From Chlorocebus sabaeus (Eukaryota; Chordata; Mammalia; Primates; Cercopithecidae), in NCBI RefSeq assembly GCF_047675955.1, contig NC_132915.1, positions 16,531,266 through 16,595,265 of the forward strand: a stretch of DNA of 64,000 nucleotides, written 5' to 3'. Positions 10,684 to 21,049 of the stretch are shown piece by piece. A program made the position numbers and the translations under genes. The notes below the pieces were generated by a model that was given only the letters and a program-made list of their open reading frames with translations, had not been told where the DNA came from and did not search any database. How positions within the stretch are numbered: the first letter of the stretch is position 1; each line of letters starts with the position of its first letter.

Positions 10684-13600
10684 TCAGTTCCCACTTATGA
10701 GTGAGAACATGTGGTGTTTGGTTTTCTGTTCCTGTGTTAATTGGCAGAGTATGATGGTTTCCAGCTTCATCCACGTCCCTGCAAAGGACATGAACTCATC
10801 CTTTATTATGACTGCATAGTATTCCATGGTGTATATGTGCCACATTTTCTTTATCCAGTATATCATTAATGGGGATTTGGGTTGGTTCCAAGTCTTTGCT
10901 ATTGTGAATAGTGCCGCAATAAACATATGTATACATGTGTCTTTATAGTAGAATGATTTATAATTGTTTGGGTATATATCCAGTAATGGGATTGCTGGGT
11001 CAAATGGCATTTCTAGTTCTAGATCCTTGAGGAATCATCACACTGTCTTCTACAATGGTTGAACTAATTTACACTCCCACTAACAGTGTAACAGTGTTCT
11101 TATTTCTCCACATCCTCTCCAGCATCTATTGTTTCCTGACTTTTTAGTGATCGCCATTCTCACTGGCATAAGATAGTATCTCACTGTGGTTTTGGTTTGC
11201 ATTTCTCTAATGACCAGTGATGATGAGCTTTTCTTCATATGTTTGTTAGCTGCATAAATGTCTTCTTTTGAGGTGAGTGTTCATATCCTTCACCCAAGTT
11301 TTGATGGGGTTGTTGTCGTTCCCTTGTAAATTTGTTTAAGTTCTTTGTAGATTCTGGATATTAGCCCTTTGTCAGATGGATAGATTGCAAAACTTTTCTC
11401 CCATTCTGTAGGTTGCCCATTCACTCTGATGATAGTTTCTTTTGCTGTGTGGAAGCTGTTTAGTTTAATTAGATCCCATTTGTCTATTTTGGCATTTGTT
11501 GCCGTTGCTTTTGATGTTTTAGTCATGCAGTCTTTGCCCATGCCTAAGTCCTGAATTGTATTGCCTAGGTTTTCTTCTAGGGTTTTTATGGTTTTAGGTC
11601 TTACATTTAAGTCTTTAATTTATCTTGAGTTAATTTTTGTATTAAGTGTAAGGAAGGGATCCAGTTTCAGCTTTCTGCATATGGCTAACCAGTTTTCCCA
11701 ACACCATTTATTAAATAGGGAATCATTTCCCCATTGCTTGTTTTTGTCAGGTTTGTCAAAGACCAGATGGTTGTAGATGTGTGGTGTTATTTCTGAGGAC
11801 TCTGTTCTGTTCCATTGGTCTATATCTCTGTTTTGGTACCAGTACCATGCTGTTTTTGTTGCTGTAGCCGTGTACTATAGTTTGAAGTCAGGTAGCGTGA
11901 TGCCTCTAGCTTTGTTCTTTTTGCTTAGGATTGTCTTGACTATGTGGACTCTTTTTTGGTTCCATATGAAATTTAAAGTAGTTTTTTCTAAGTGAAGAAA
12001 CTCAATGGTAGCTTGATGGGGATAGCATTGAATCTATAAATTACCTTGGGCAGTATGGCCATTTTCATGATATTGATTCTTCCTCTCCCTGAGAATGGAA
12101 TGTTTTTCTATTTGTTTGTGTCCCCTCTTATGTCCTTGAGCAGTGGTTTGTAGTTCTCCTTGAAGAGGTCCTTCACATCTCTTGTAAGTTGTATTCTTAG
12201 GTATTTTATTCTCTTTGTAGCCATTGTGAATGGGAGTTCACTCACGATTTGGCTCTCTGTTTGTCTGTTATTGGTGTATAGGAATGCTTGTGATTGTTTC
12301 ACATTGATTTTGTATCCGGAGACTTTTCTGAATTTGCTTATCAGCTTAAGGAGATTTTGGGCTGAGACGATGGGATTTTCAAAATATACAATCATGTCAT
12401 CTGCAACCAGAGACAATTTGACTTCCTCTTTTCCTAACTGAATACGTTTTATTTCTTTCTCCTGCCTGATTGCCCTGACCAGAACTTCCAATACTATGTT
12501 GAATAAGAGTGGTGAGAGAGGGCATCCTTGTCTTGTGCCAGTTTTCGAAGGGAATGCTTCCAGTTTTTGCCCATTCAGTATGATATTGGCTGTGGGTTTC
12601 TCATAAATAGCTCTTTTATTTTGAGATACATTCCATCAATACCTAGTTTATTGAGAGTTTTTAGCATGAAGGGCTGTTGAATTTTGTCAAAGGCCTTTTC
12701 TGCATCTGTTGATTATCTATTGAGATAATCATGTGGTTTTTGTCATTGGTTCTATTTATGTGATGGATTACATTTATTGATTTGCATATGTTGAACCAGC
12801 CTTGCATCCCAGGGATGAAGTCAGCTTGTTTGTGGCGGATAAGCTTTTTGATGTGCTGCTGATGTGTTTTTGATGTTTGCCAGTATTTTATTGAGGGTTT
12901 TCACATTGATGTTCACCAAGAATATTGGCCTGAAATGTTCTTTTTTTATCATGTCTCTGCCAGGTTTTGGTATCAGGATGATGCTGGCCTCATAAAATGA
13001 GTCAGGGAGGAGTCCCTCTTTTTCTGTTGTTTGGAATAGTTTCAGAAGGAATGGTACCAGCTCCTCTTTGAACCTCTGGTAGAATTCAGCTGTGAATTCG
13101 TCTGGTCCTGGACTTTTTTTTGGTTGGTAGGCTATTAATTACCACCTCAATTTCAGAACTTGTTATTAGTCTATTCAGCAATTCAACTTCTTCCTGGTTT
13201 AGTCTTGGGAGGCTGTATGTGTCCAGGAATTTATCCATTTCTTCCAGATGTTCTAGTTTATTTGCGTAGAAGTGTTTATAGTATTCTCTGACGGTAGTTT
13301 GTATTTCTGTGGGATCGGTGGTGATATCCTCTTTATCATTTTTTATTGCATCTATTTGATTCTTCTCTTTTTTCTTCTTTATTAGTCTTGCTAGCGGTCT
13401 ATTTATTTTGTTGCTGTTTTCAAAAAACCAGCTTCTGGATTCACTGATTTCTTGAAGGGTTTTTGTGTCTCTGTCTCCTTCAGTTCTGCTCTGATCTTAG
13501 TTATTTCTTGTCTTCTGTTGGCTTTTGAATTTCTTTGGTCTTGCTTCTCTAGTTCTTTTAATTGTGATGGTATAGTTATTTCTTGTCTTCTATTAGCTTT

Positions 13601-14613
13601 TGAATTTCTTTACTCTTGTTTCTCTAGTTCTTTTAATTGTGATGGTAGAGTGTCAATTTTAGATCTTTTCTGCTTTCTTTTGTGGGAATTTAGTGCTATA
13701 AATTTCCCTCTACACACTACTTTAAATATGTCCCAGAGATTCTGGTATGTTGTGTCTTTGTTCTCATTAGTTTCAAAGAACATCTTTATTTCGTTATTTA
13801 CCCAGTAGTCATTCAGGAGCAGGTTGTTCAGTTCGCATGTAGTTGTGTGGTTTTGAGTGAGTTTCTTAATCCTGAGTCCTAATTTGATTGCACTCTGGTC
13901 TGAGAGACTGTTATGATTTCCATTCTTTTGCATTTGCTGAGGAGTGTTTTACTTACAATTATGTGATCAATTTTAGAATAAGTGTGATGTGGTGCTGAGA
14001 TGAATGTATATTCTGTTGATTTGGGGTGGAGAGTTCTGTAGATGTCTATTAGGTCTGCTTGGTGCAGAGCTGAGTTCAAGTCCTGGATATCCTTGTTAAT
14101 TTTCTGTCTCGTTGATTTGTTTAATATTGATGGAGGGGTGTTAAAGTCTCCCATTATTTTTGTGTGGAAGTCTAAGTCTCTTTTTAGGTCTCTAAGAACT
14201 TGCTTTATGAATCTGAGTGCTCCTGTATTGGGTGCATATGTATTTGGGATAGTTAACTCCTCTTGTTGCATTGATCCCTTTACCATTATGTAATAGCCTT
14301 CTTTGTCTCTTTTGATCTTTGTTGGTTTGAAGTCTGTTTTATCAGAGATTAGGATTGCAACCCTGTTGTTTTTTGTTTTGTTTTGTTTTGTTTGTTTGTT
14401 TGTTTTTTGCTTTACACTTGCTTGGTAAATATTCCTCCGTCCCTTTGTTTTGAGCCTATGTGTGTCTTTGCATGTGAGATGGGTCTCCTGAATACAGCAC
14501 ACTGGTGGGTCTTGACTCATTATCCAATTTGCCAGCCTGTGTCTTTTAATTGGGACATTTAGCCCATTTACATTTAAGGTTAATATTGTCATGTGTGAAT
14601 TAGATCCTGTCAT
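10684..14613 (-). pseudogene. LINE-1 ORF2p: L1 ORF2 (endonuclease / reverse transcriptase), broken
   Basis: ORF2 starts with the family-typical MTGSNSHMTILTLNVNGL. An open 244-codon stretch covers most of the AP-like endonuclease: CIQETHL holds the catalytic Glu, MGDFNTP the Asp/Asn pair, and SKIDHI follows. A frameshift near 13900 then moves the frame. The following SDQSAIK has Gln where active L1 endonucleases have catalytic His. The reverse-transcriptase box at 12108-12491 reads VADD instead of FADD. The C-terminal part is open at 11290-11541 and 10684-11010. The span is 3,930 bp against about 3,828 expected, and the excess is mostly the 75-bp in-frame duplication plus a Lys/Thr/Asn/Gln-rich insertion in the endonuclease. 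Confidence 0.93.
13499..13648 (-). repeat. 75-bp tandem duplication inside L1 ORF2
   Basis: Two adjacent units (13499-13573 and 13574-13648) both run from 'agttatttcttgtcttct' to 'ttaattgtgatggta' and differ at about six positions. The period of 75 bp equals 25 codons, so the duplication is in frame. It lies in the linker between endonuclease and reverse transcriptase, covering the LPSQLKELEKQ region. Confidence 0.93.
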
Positions 14614-14676
14614 TATGATGTTAGCTGGTTATTTTGCCCATTAGTTGATGTGGTTTCTTCCCAGTATTGATGGTCT

Positions 14677-15702
14677 TTACATTTTGGCATGTTTTTGCAG
14701 TGGCTGGTACCAGTTGTTCCTTCCCATGTTTAGTGCTTCCTTCAGGAGCTCTTGTAAGGGAGGCCTGCTGGTGACAAAATCTCTCAGAATTTTCTTATCT
14801 GTAAAGAGTTTTATTTCTCTTTCTCTTATGAAGCTTAGTTTGGCTGGATATGAAATTCTGGGTTGAAAATTCTTTTATTTAAGAATGTTGAATATTGGCC
14901 CCCACTCTCTTCTGGCTTGTAGGGTTTCTGCTGAGAGATCTGCTGTTAGTCTGATGGGCTTCCCTTTGTGGGTAACCCAACCATTCTCTCTGGCTGCCCT
15001 TAACATTTTTTCCTTCATTTCAACCTTGGTGAACCTGACGATTGTGTGTCTTCAGGTTACCCTTCTTGAGGAGTATCTTTGTGGTGTTCTCTGTATTTCC
15101 TAAATTTGAATGCTGGCCTGCCTTGCTAGGTTGGGGAAGTTCTCCTGGATGATATCCTGAAGAGTGTTTTCCAACTTGGTTCCATTCTCCACGTCACTTT
15201 CAGGTACACCAATCAAACATAGAGTTGGTCTTTTCACATAGTCCCATATTTCTTGGAGGATTTGTTCATTTCTTTTCACTCTTTTTTCTCTAATCTTGTC
15301 TTCTCACTTCATTTCATTGAATTGATCTTCAATCTCTGACACCCTTTCTTCCGCTTGATCAATTCACCTATTGATACTTGTGTATGTTTCACGAAGTTCT
15401 CATGCTGTGTTTTTCAGCTGCATCAGGTTATTTATGTTCTTCTCTAAACTGGTTATTCTAGTTAGCAATTTGTCTAACCTTTTTTCCAGGTTCTTATCCT
15501 CCTTGCATTGGGTTAGAACATGTTCCTTTAGCTCGGAGGAGTTTGTTATTACCCAACTTCTGAAGCCTACTTCTGTTAATTCGTCAAACTCATTCTCTGT
15601 CCAGTTTTGTTCCCTTGCTGGCGAGCAGTTGTGATCCTTTGGAAGAGAAGAGACATTGTGGTTTTTGGAATTTTCAGCCTTTTTGCACTGATTTCTCCCC
15701 AT
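14677..15702 (-). pseudogene. LINE-1 ORF1p: L1 ORF1 (RNA-binding chaperone), broken
   Basis: The start MGRNQCKKAENSKNHNV and a normal-position stop after an AKM end define the locus. Only the first 100 codons are open (to 15400). This part covers the N-terminal region and the start of the coiled coil, with leucine-rich heptads around NLEKRLDKLLTRITSLEKN. Several in-frame stops follow through the RRM and C-terminal domains. The locus of about 341 codons fits the 338-residue family length. It lies 63 bp upstream of ORF2, as in other L1 copies. Confidence 0.93.
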
Positions 15703-16863
15703 CTTCGTGAATTTATCTACTGTTGGTCTTTGATGTTGGTGACCTTTGGATGGAGTCTCTGAGTGGACATCCTTTTTGTTGATGTTGATTCTGTTCCTTT
15801 CTGTTTGTTAGTTTCCCTTTTAACAGTCAGGCCCCTCTGCTGCAGGTCTGCTGGAGTTTGCTGGAGGCCCACTCCAGACCCTTTATCACCAGCAGAGGCT
15901 GCAGAATAGAAAAGATTGCTACCTGTTCCTTCCTCTGGAAGCTTTGTCCCAGAGGAGCACCCGCCCCCATCCCCGATACCAGCCAGAGCTCTTCTGTATG
16001 AGGTATCTGTTGGCCCCTACTGGGAGGTGTGTCCCAGTCAGGAAACAAGGGGGTCAGGGACCCACTTGAAGAGGCAGTCTGTCCCTTATCAGAGCTCAAA
16101 TGCTGTGCTGGGAGAACTGCTGCTCTTTTCAGAGCTGTCAGGCAGGGATGTTTAAGTCCGCTGAAGCTGCACCCACAGCCGCCCCTTCCCCCATGTGCTC
16201 TGTCCTAGGGAGATGGGAGTTTTATCTATAAGTCCCTGACTGGGGCTGCTGCCTTTCTTTTAGAGATGCCCTTCCCAGAGAGGAGGAATCTGGAGAGGCA
16301 GCTGGCCTTGCTGAGCTGTGGTGGGCTCTGCCCAGTTTGAATTTCCCAGAGGCTTTGTTCACACTGTGAGGGTAAAAACACCTACTGAAGCCTCAGCAAT
16401 GGAGGATGTCCCTCCTCCCACCAAGTTCAAGATCCCAGGTCAACCTTAGACTGCTGTGCTAGCAGTGAGAATTTCAAACCAGTGGATCTTAGCTTGCTGG
16501 GCTCTGTGAGGGTGGGACCCGCTGAGCTAGGCACCAGATGGAATCTCCTGGTCTGCTGGTTGCAGAAGACTGTGGGAAAAGTGCAGTATCTGTGCTGGAT
16601 TTCACCATTTCTCCTGGTACAGTCTCTCATGGCTTCCCTTGGATAGGAAATGGAAAACCAAAACCCCTTGTGCTTCCTGGGTGAGGCAACGCCCCACCCT
16701 GCTTCGGTTCGCCCTCCGTAGGCTGCATCCACTGTCCAACCAGTCCCAATGAGATGAACCGGGTACCTCAGTTGGAAATGCAGAAATCACCCACCTTATG
16801 CATTGATCTCACTGGGAGTTGCAGATGAGAGCTGTTGCTATTCGGCTATCTTGCCAGCTCTCT
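15703..16863 (-). promoter_or_regulatory. L1 5' UTR with internal Pol II promoter (decayed)
   Basis: This GC-richer block matches the L1PA 5' UTR. In L1 this region holds an internal sense promoter and, in young copies, an antisense promoter. The 5'-terminal YY1 element (consensus CAAGATGGCCG) reads CAAGATAGCCG on the minus strand at 16843-16853, one change in the core. At about 1.16 kb it is longer than the human-specific 0.9 kb, which suggests an older L1PA. The long frames here on either strand (for example 15827-16155) are non-coding shadows. Confidence 0.85.
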
Positions 16864-16865
16864 CT

Positions 16866-16990
16866 AAACTTTTTAAATATGTCATTGTGACTGAGCCTTA
16901 CAACATCTTCTTAACATAGATACTATATTCCTGGTTATGGAAATAAAGAAATTGAAACCTGAAAAGGTAAAATAATGGGTTCAAATTCTA
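16866..16990 (-). repeat. MIR fragment, right side of the L1 insertion
   Basis: 'ctgagccttacaacatcttc', 'gatactatattcctggttat' and 'aataaagaaattgaaacctg' follow the antisense MIR order (CCTCACAACAACCC, GTACTATTATTATCCCC, GATGAGGAAACTGAGGC). It continues the pattern that stops at about 10450. Confidence 0.55.
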
Positions 16991-18050
16991 AACAGGAGTT
17001 CCCAAAACAACCTCAGCTCTTTCCACACCATGTCAGTCCCCCTGATGGTTGGAGAACTGTAGAGAAAGGGGAGTAATGGAAAAAGGAAGAATGAACTTGG
17101 GATTTGGGGGAGAAACAACCTCTCTTTCTGAGCTACTGTCTTATGGAAACTGCCTGGGGCTTGCACCTGACTTCCTCCAGTTGTGTTAATTTAATCTCTC
17201 ACCAAGCTCCAGACACAATCTGGCACCATGGAGGGCAAATAGAAGGCTTCTGTAGCTGTAATTGTACGTCAGTGTTTCAGGCTTGTGTCCGCCTTGCAGC
17301 TCTTACCACTTTGACCTTGATTTCATGGCTGTTTAGTATCTGGTCTTCAACTCATTCCCCTCTGGCTGCTTCTGTATTCATGAAAAGCAGGCTCGCAGAG
17401 ACTGAGCTGTTTGACATCAGCTGCCAGATGTTTCTCAAGCTAACTATAATCTCTTTGGATCTTTGCCTAAGAGTGATACCAGACTCAGGTCCAAGAGGCA
17501 ATCAGCATCTGCCAAACCCCATCACCTGCCCATTTCTTGTTTGAATAAACTCTTCAAGTCTTGACTCTTTTTAGGTAGATAGTACTGGTGGTATTCTGTC
17601 TAACCTGGGCTCCCTGAGAAGTTGGCTTATGCCTTAGAGTACAGATAAACTCGCTCTGCTGCCCTGCTCAGAAGCCTTCTTTTTGGGCTGATCCAACTGC
17701 TCTGCAAGGCAAGTTTTCCTTCTTACCTTTCTTAACCTGGTTTCCTTCCTATGCCTGAGCCTCAATTAAAATAGGGCAGAAGTGGTTGAAATTGTAAAGT
17801 TTGTTTTGACTCTTTCCCATGTTGCCCTTTGTGTTGCTTCTGCTCTTTGACATTTGGGCTTTAAAAGTATCATCGTCATTTGCATTTTGGTTTCATGTAT
17901 TTGTTTCGTTTTAATAAAAGGGACAGAATAAAGGTGAAGTCCTCTTTGTTTTTCTACTCAGCCTCTGTGTTCCCTTTCTCCATAGAGGTATTCTATATCA
18001 TGAATTCCAGTTGATATTATTACATTTTCTGCATCTATATGTCCATAAAT
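16991..18050. other. Unique DNA, no confident gene
   Basis: It contains a 146-codon plus-strand frame (17104-17544), the longest one outside repeats. It is Cys/Ser/Leu-rich and shows no domain I recognise, no signal of repeats and no obvious splice frame. A GAATAAACTC word directly follows it at 17542, which resembles a weak polyadenylation signal. I do not call it a gene. Confidence 0.4.
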
Positions 18051-18054
18051 AGTG

Positions 18055-18345
18055 AATAATAGCTAATGTTTACCAAGCACTTAGTATTCATCTAGCAGCA
18101 TTCTAAGTTATTCACATGCATCTTTTTCTTGACTCTTGAAAATAAACCTTCCTTGACTCTTGAAAATAAGTGCCATTATCATCTCTGTTTTCTAGATGCA
18201 ACAATTGAGATACCAAGAACTTAAATAACTTGTGCAAGATTATACAGCTAATAGGTAGCAGAGATGGGGTTCAAAAGCAGGCCTCTGACTCCAGAGATGG
18301 TGGACTTAATCATATGCTAATGCTTTTAACCACACCAATGTTATG
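18055..18345 (-). repeat. MIR, nearly full length, antisense
   Basis: The order is 'agctaatgtttaccaagcac', 'attctaagttattcaca', 'tgcaacaattgagatacc', 'cagctaataggtagcagaga', 'cctctgactccagagatgg' and 'atgcttttaaccac', the complete antisense MIR layout. It carries an 18-bp perfect direct repeat (CTTGACTCTTGAAAATAA at 18128 and 18152) that MIR consensus lacks. Confidence 0.8.
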
Positions 18346-18438
18346 CAGTCTTCTGTGGTATTGCTTTGAGTGATTTTCTAAATGTTCAAAAATACAATTT
18401 TAAAAATCTCTTTCAATTTATTTTTCCTTTCAACAGTG

Positions 18439-18743
18439 TTTTTTTTTTTTTCTTTTCCTTTTGAGACAGAGTCTCCCTCTGTTGACCAGGCTGGATGGAG
18501 TGCAGTGGCACGATCTTGGCTCACTGCAACCTCCACCTCCTGGGTTCAAGCGATTCTCATGCCTCAGCCTCCCGAGTAGCTGGAGGTGCATGCTACCACA
18601 CTAGGCTAATTTTTGTATTTTCAGTAGAGACAGGGGTTTCACCATGTTGGCCAGGCAGGTCTCAAACTCCTGACCTCAGGTGATCCACCCGCCTTGGCTT
18701 CCCAAAGTGCTGGGATTATAGGCATGAGCCAGTGTACCCAGCC
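18439..18743 (-). repeat. Alu, antisense, full length
   Basis: A T-rich tail is followed by GAGACAGAGTCTCCCTCTGT through both monomers to 'gtgctgggattataggcatg' and 'gtacccagcc'. A 'ctggatggagtgcag' insertion in the right monomer and several CpG decays suggest an AluS-age copy. Confidence 0.93.
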
Positions 18744-18789
18744 TCGAGAGTGTTTTGAAGACGTGTATTAATCCAATCATTAATATTTA

Positions 18790-18965
18790 CAGTTATGTAA
18801 CGTTCTGTCAGAAATATCAATTATATCAATAGTAATTTACTATATTCCCTTGGATAAGTATCTAGTGTTTCTGATTTTTCACTATCGCAAGCTATGCTGC
18901 AGTGAACACTATTGTGGTTACCTCCTTAACAGTCATTTTCCCTTCCAATTCAAATGTTGCTATTT
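18790..18965 (-). mobile_element. Possible old L1 3' end fragment
   Basis: 'gtttctgatttttcactatc' and 'gctatgctgcagtgaacact' match the antisense L1M motif (TTTCACTAT..CAA.GCTGCAATGAACA). The segment is short and diverged. Confidence 0.4.
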
Positions 18966-19386
18966 CACCATTGCTTTTTGTCAGTTGATAAGATGACATA
19001 GTTAAATAGTTCTCACCAATATCTGATTGATTCATAATAATTTAATCCTTTGCTAGACTTTGCCTTTTAAAGATACCCTCTTGTGAGCTAAATTTAACCA
19101 ATAATGGTTGAGGTGATCATTTGAACAGTTTCAGAAATTAGGAAGAAGGGATGGATAAGAAGAATATATATGATGAGGGAGAGAGATAGTCCCAGTACTT
19201 TCAGAATTTCTGTTACTCCTCTGGTAAAAATGAACTTTCTTTTTCATATCATGGAAAGTTGAGTCTCCATGAGAACATGTTTCAGCACCAATATTCCAGA
19301 ATGGTATATTGCTACCTAAACTACTCTCAGTATTCCTTTTCCTATCTTGTAAATAATAAATGTATAGATAGGGTGTTTGTTAGATT
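18966..19386. other. No gene or repeat recognised
   Basis: AT-rich unassigned sequence up to the target-site duplication of the next Alu. Confidence 0.4.
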
Positions 19387-19728
19387 ACAAAATATTCTGG
19401 GCTGGGTGCAGTGGCTCACATCTGTTTTAATAAACAGCACTTTGAGAGGTCAAGGTGGGTGCATCACTTCAGGCCAGGAGTTTGAGAGCAGTATGGTCAA
19501 CATGGCAAACCCCCTGTCTACTAAAAATACAACAGTCAGTCAGGCGTGGTGGCACATGCCTGTAGTCCCAGCTACTCCAGAGGCTGAGGCTGGAGAATCA
19601 ATTGCTTGAACCCGGGAGATGGAGGTTGCAGTGAGCCGAGATCATGCCACTGAACCTCAACGTGGGAAACAGAGTAAGCCTGTCTGTCAAAAAACATCCA
19701 AAAAAACCCAGAAAACAAAATACTCTGG
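19387..19728 (+). repeat. Alu, sense, full length, with target-site duplication
   Basis: The sequence ACAAAATATTCTGG (19387-19400) precedes GCTGGGTGCAGTGGCTCA. The nearly identical ACAAAATACTCTGG (19715-19728) follows the A-rich tail, so it is a 14-bp target-site duplication with one difference. Both monomers are present. Many changes suggest an old AluS or AluJ. Confidence 0.95.
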
Positions 19729-20029
19729 AGTATAATAGCCACGTGACCTTAGACACAGGAAAACATTTATGAATCTTGATAACCACATGGTGAATATATT
19801 TGCATACCAAGTGGGATTTCCTCTGCAGTGCAATTTGTCTTGCTGTTCAATATTTTAAGTAGCCTGCCCTTTAAGTGAAGTTCCAGGTGGAAGCATCAGA
19901 GTTATTTACCAGAAGTCCAAGAAAATTTAATATTGTGATAGCTGCAGTTTTTTATTTATGGAGAAACTCTCCTAGTATCAAGTTTTTGCTGGATGAACTC
20001 ACTGTGAATGAATTTAGTTGTCTTTTTGT
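19729..20029. other. Short unique gap between Alus
   Basis: No gene or repeat is recognised in these 300 bp. Confidence 0.4.
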
Positions 20030-20333
20030 TATTTTATTTTATTTTATTTTTGAGATGGGGTCTTGCTCTGCCACCCAGGCTGGAGTACAGTGGCGCAATC
20101 TTGGCTCATTGCAAGCTCTGCCTCCCGGGTTCATGCCATTCTCCTGCCTTAGCCTCCCAAGTAGCTGGGACTACAGGTGCCCGCCACCACGTGCAGCTAA
20201 TTGTTTTGTATTTTTAGTAGAGATGGGGTTTCACCATGTTGGCCAGGATGGTCTCGATCTCCTGACCTCATGATCCGCCCACCTCGGCCTCCCAAAGTGC
20301 TGGGATTACAGGTGTGAGGCACCATGCCTGACC
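20030..20333 (-). repeat. Alu, antisense, full length
   Basis: An ATTTT-repeat tail (20030-20050) is followed by GAGATGGGGTCTTGCTCTG and the full antisense order, ending 'aggtgtgaggcaccatgcct'. Low CpG decay and the 'gcctcccgggttcatgccat' word point to AluS or AluY. Confidence 0.93.
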
Positions 20334-20734
20334 TATTTTGTGTATTTTAAGAGCGTATAGGGCTCACCATATATATTTTGATGCATGGAACAGATGTTGA
20401 TTTGAAATAGAACCATTGGGCCTTTAATAAGAAAAGTACAAGTTACCCTTAACAGCCCCAAATTAAGGAAGAACATTGGCCATGGAATTAGAACAATGAG
20501 TTCTAATTCTAACATTTACAGGTTTGGTGAAGTTGCACACATTTTTGTAAATAAAAATCATAATAATACTGATATCATCATGTAAAATGATGATAATAAT
20601 ATCTTCTAAATTACTATAGTTTTTTCCAAATCAATATTTAAATATCTAACCTGTTTCTTAACCACTGAGTAATATGGTTACCTGATGCAAAGTGATGTAT
20701 ATACAGAAAAAAATTTAAAAATTAGCTATAAAAT
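20334..20734. other. No gene seen; possible weak MIR
   Basis: 'tggaattagaacaatgagtt' followed by 'ctaattctaacattta' (20480-20520) is compatible with a decayed sense MIR. The remainder is AT-rich and unassigned. Confidence 0.35.
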
Positions 20735-21049
20735 GAACATAGTCATGGCTGGGCGTGGTGGTTCATGCCTGTAATCCCAGCACTTTGGAAGGCCGAGGCA
20801 GGTCGATCACCTGAGGTCAGTTCAAGACCAGCCTGGCCAACATGGTGAAACCCATCTCTGCTGAAAAAAAAAATTAGCCAGGCGAGGTGGTGTACGCTTG
20901 TAATCCCAACTACTCAGGAGGCTGAGGCAGGAGAATCGCTTGAACCTGGGAGGCAGAGGTTGCTGTGAGCTGAGATTATGCAATTGTACTCCAGCCTGGG
21001 TGACAGAGTGAGACTCCATCTCAAAAAAAGAAAAAGGAACATAGTCATG
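20735..21049 (+). repeat. Alu, sense, full length, with perfect target-site duplication
   Basis: GAACATAGTCATG at 20735-20747 directly precedes GCTGGGCGTGGTGG and is repeated exactly at 21037-21049 after the A-tail. Both monomers are complete, and the middle A-rich linker is expanded to nine A's. Confidence 0.97.

Larger units (their letters stand above)
10459..16863 (-). mobile_element. Near full-length L1PA-type LINE-1
   Basis: From right to left the element has a 5' UTR (16863-15703), ORF1, a 63-bp spacer, ORF2 and a 3' UTR that ends at 'aaattatactttaagttc' beside a short T-run. The total of 6.4 kb exceeds the 6.0-kb consensus, partly through a 75-bp ORF2 duplication (13499-13648) and an A/C-rich expansion (about 14372-14407). 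Both reading frames carry stops or frameshifts, so it cannot retrotranspose autonomously. I found no convincing target-site duplication. The flanks look like two halves of one MIR. Confidence 0.95.

Noticed and set aside
10418..10819. 133-codon plus frame
   Set aside because: Antisense translation of the L1 3' UTR and ORF2 end.
15827..16155. Opposing 80-90 codon frames, including a possible L1 antisense ORF0
   Set aside because: They lie in the L1 5' UTR but not at the ORF0 position (roughly the first 240-450 bp of the element), and neither looks like ORF0.
17104..17544. 146-codon open frame in unique DNA as a possible gene
   Set aside because: Its composition fits a chance frame. I see no domain, no strong Kozak context and no splice structure, and a single frame of this size is expected in 64 kb.
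19259..19609. 116-codon frame
   Set aside because: Its second half is a translated sense Alu, so an Alu-exonised gene is not supported here.
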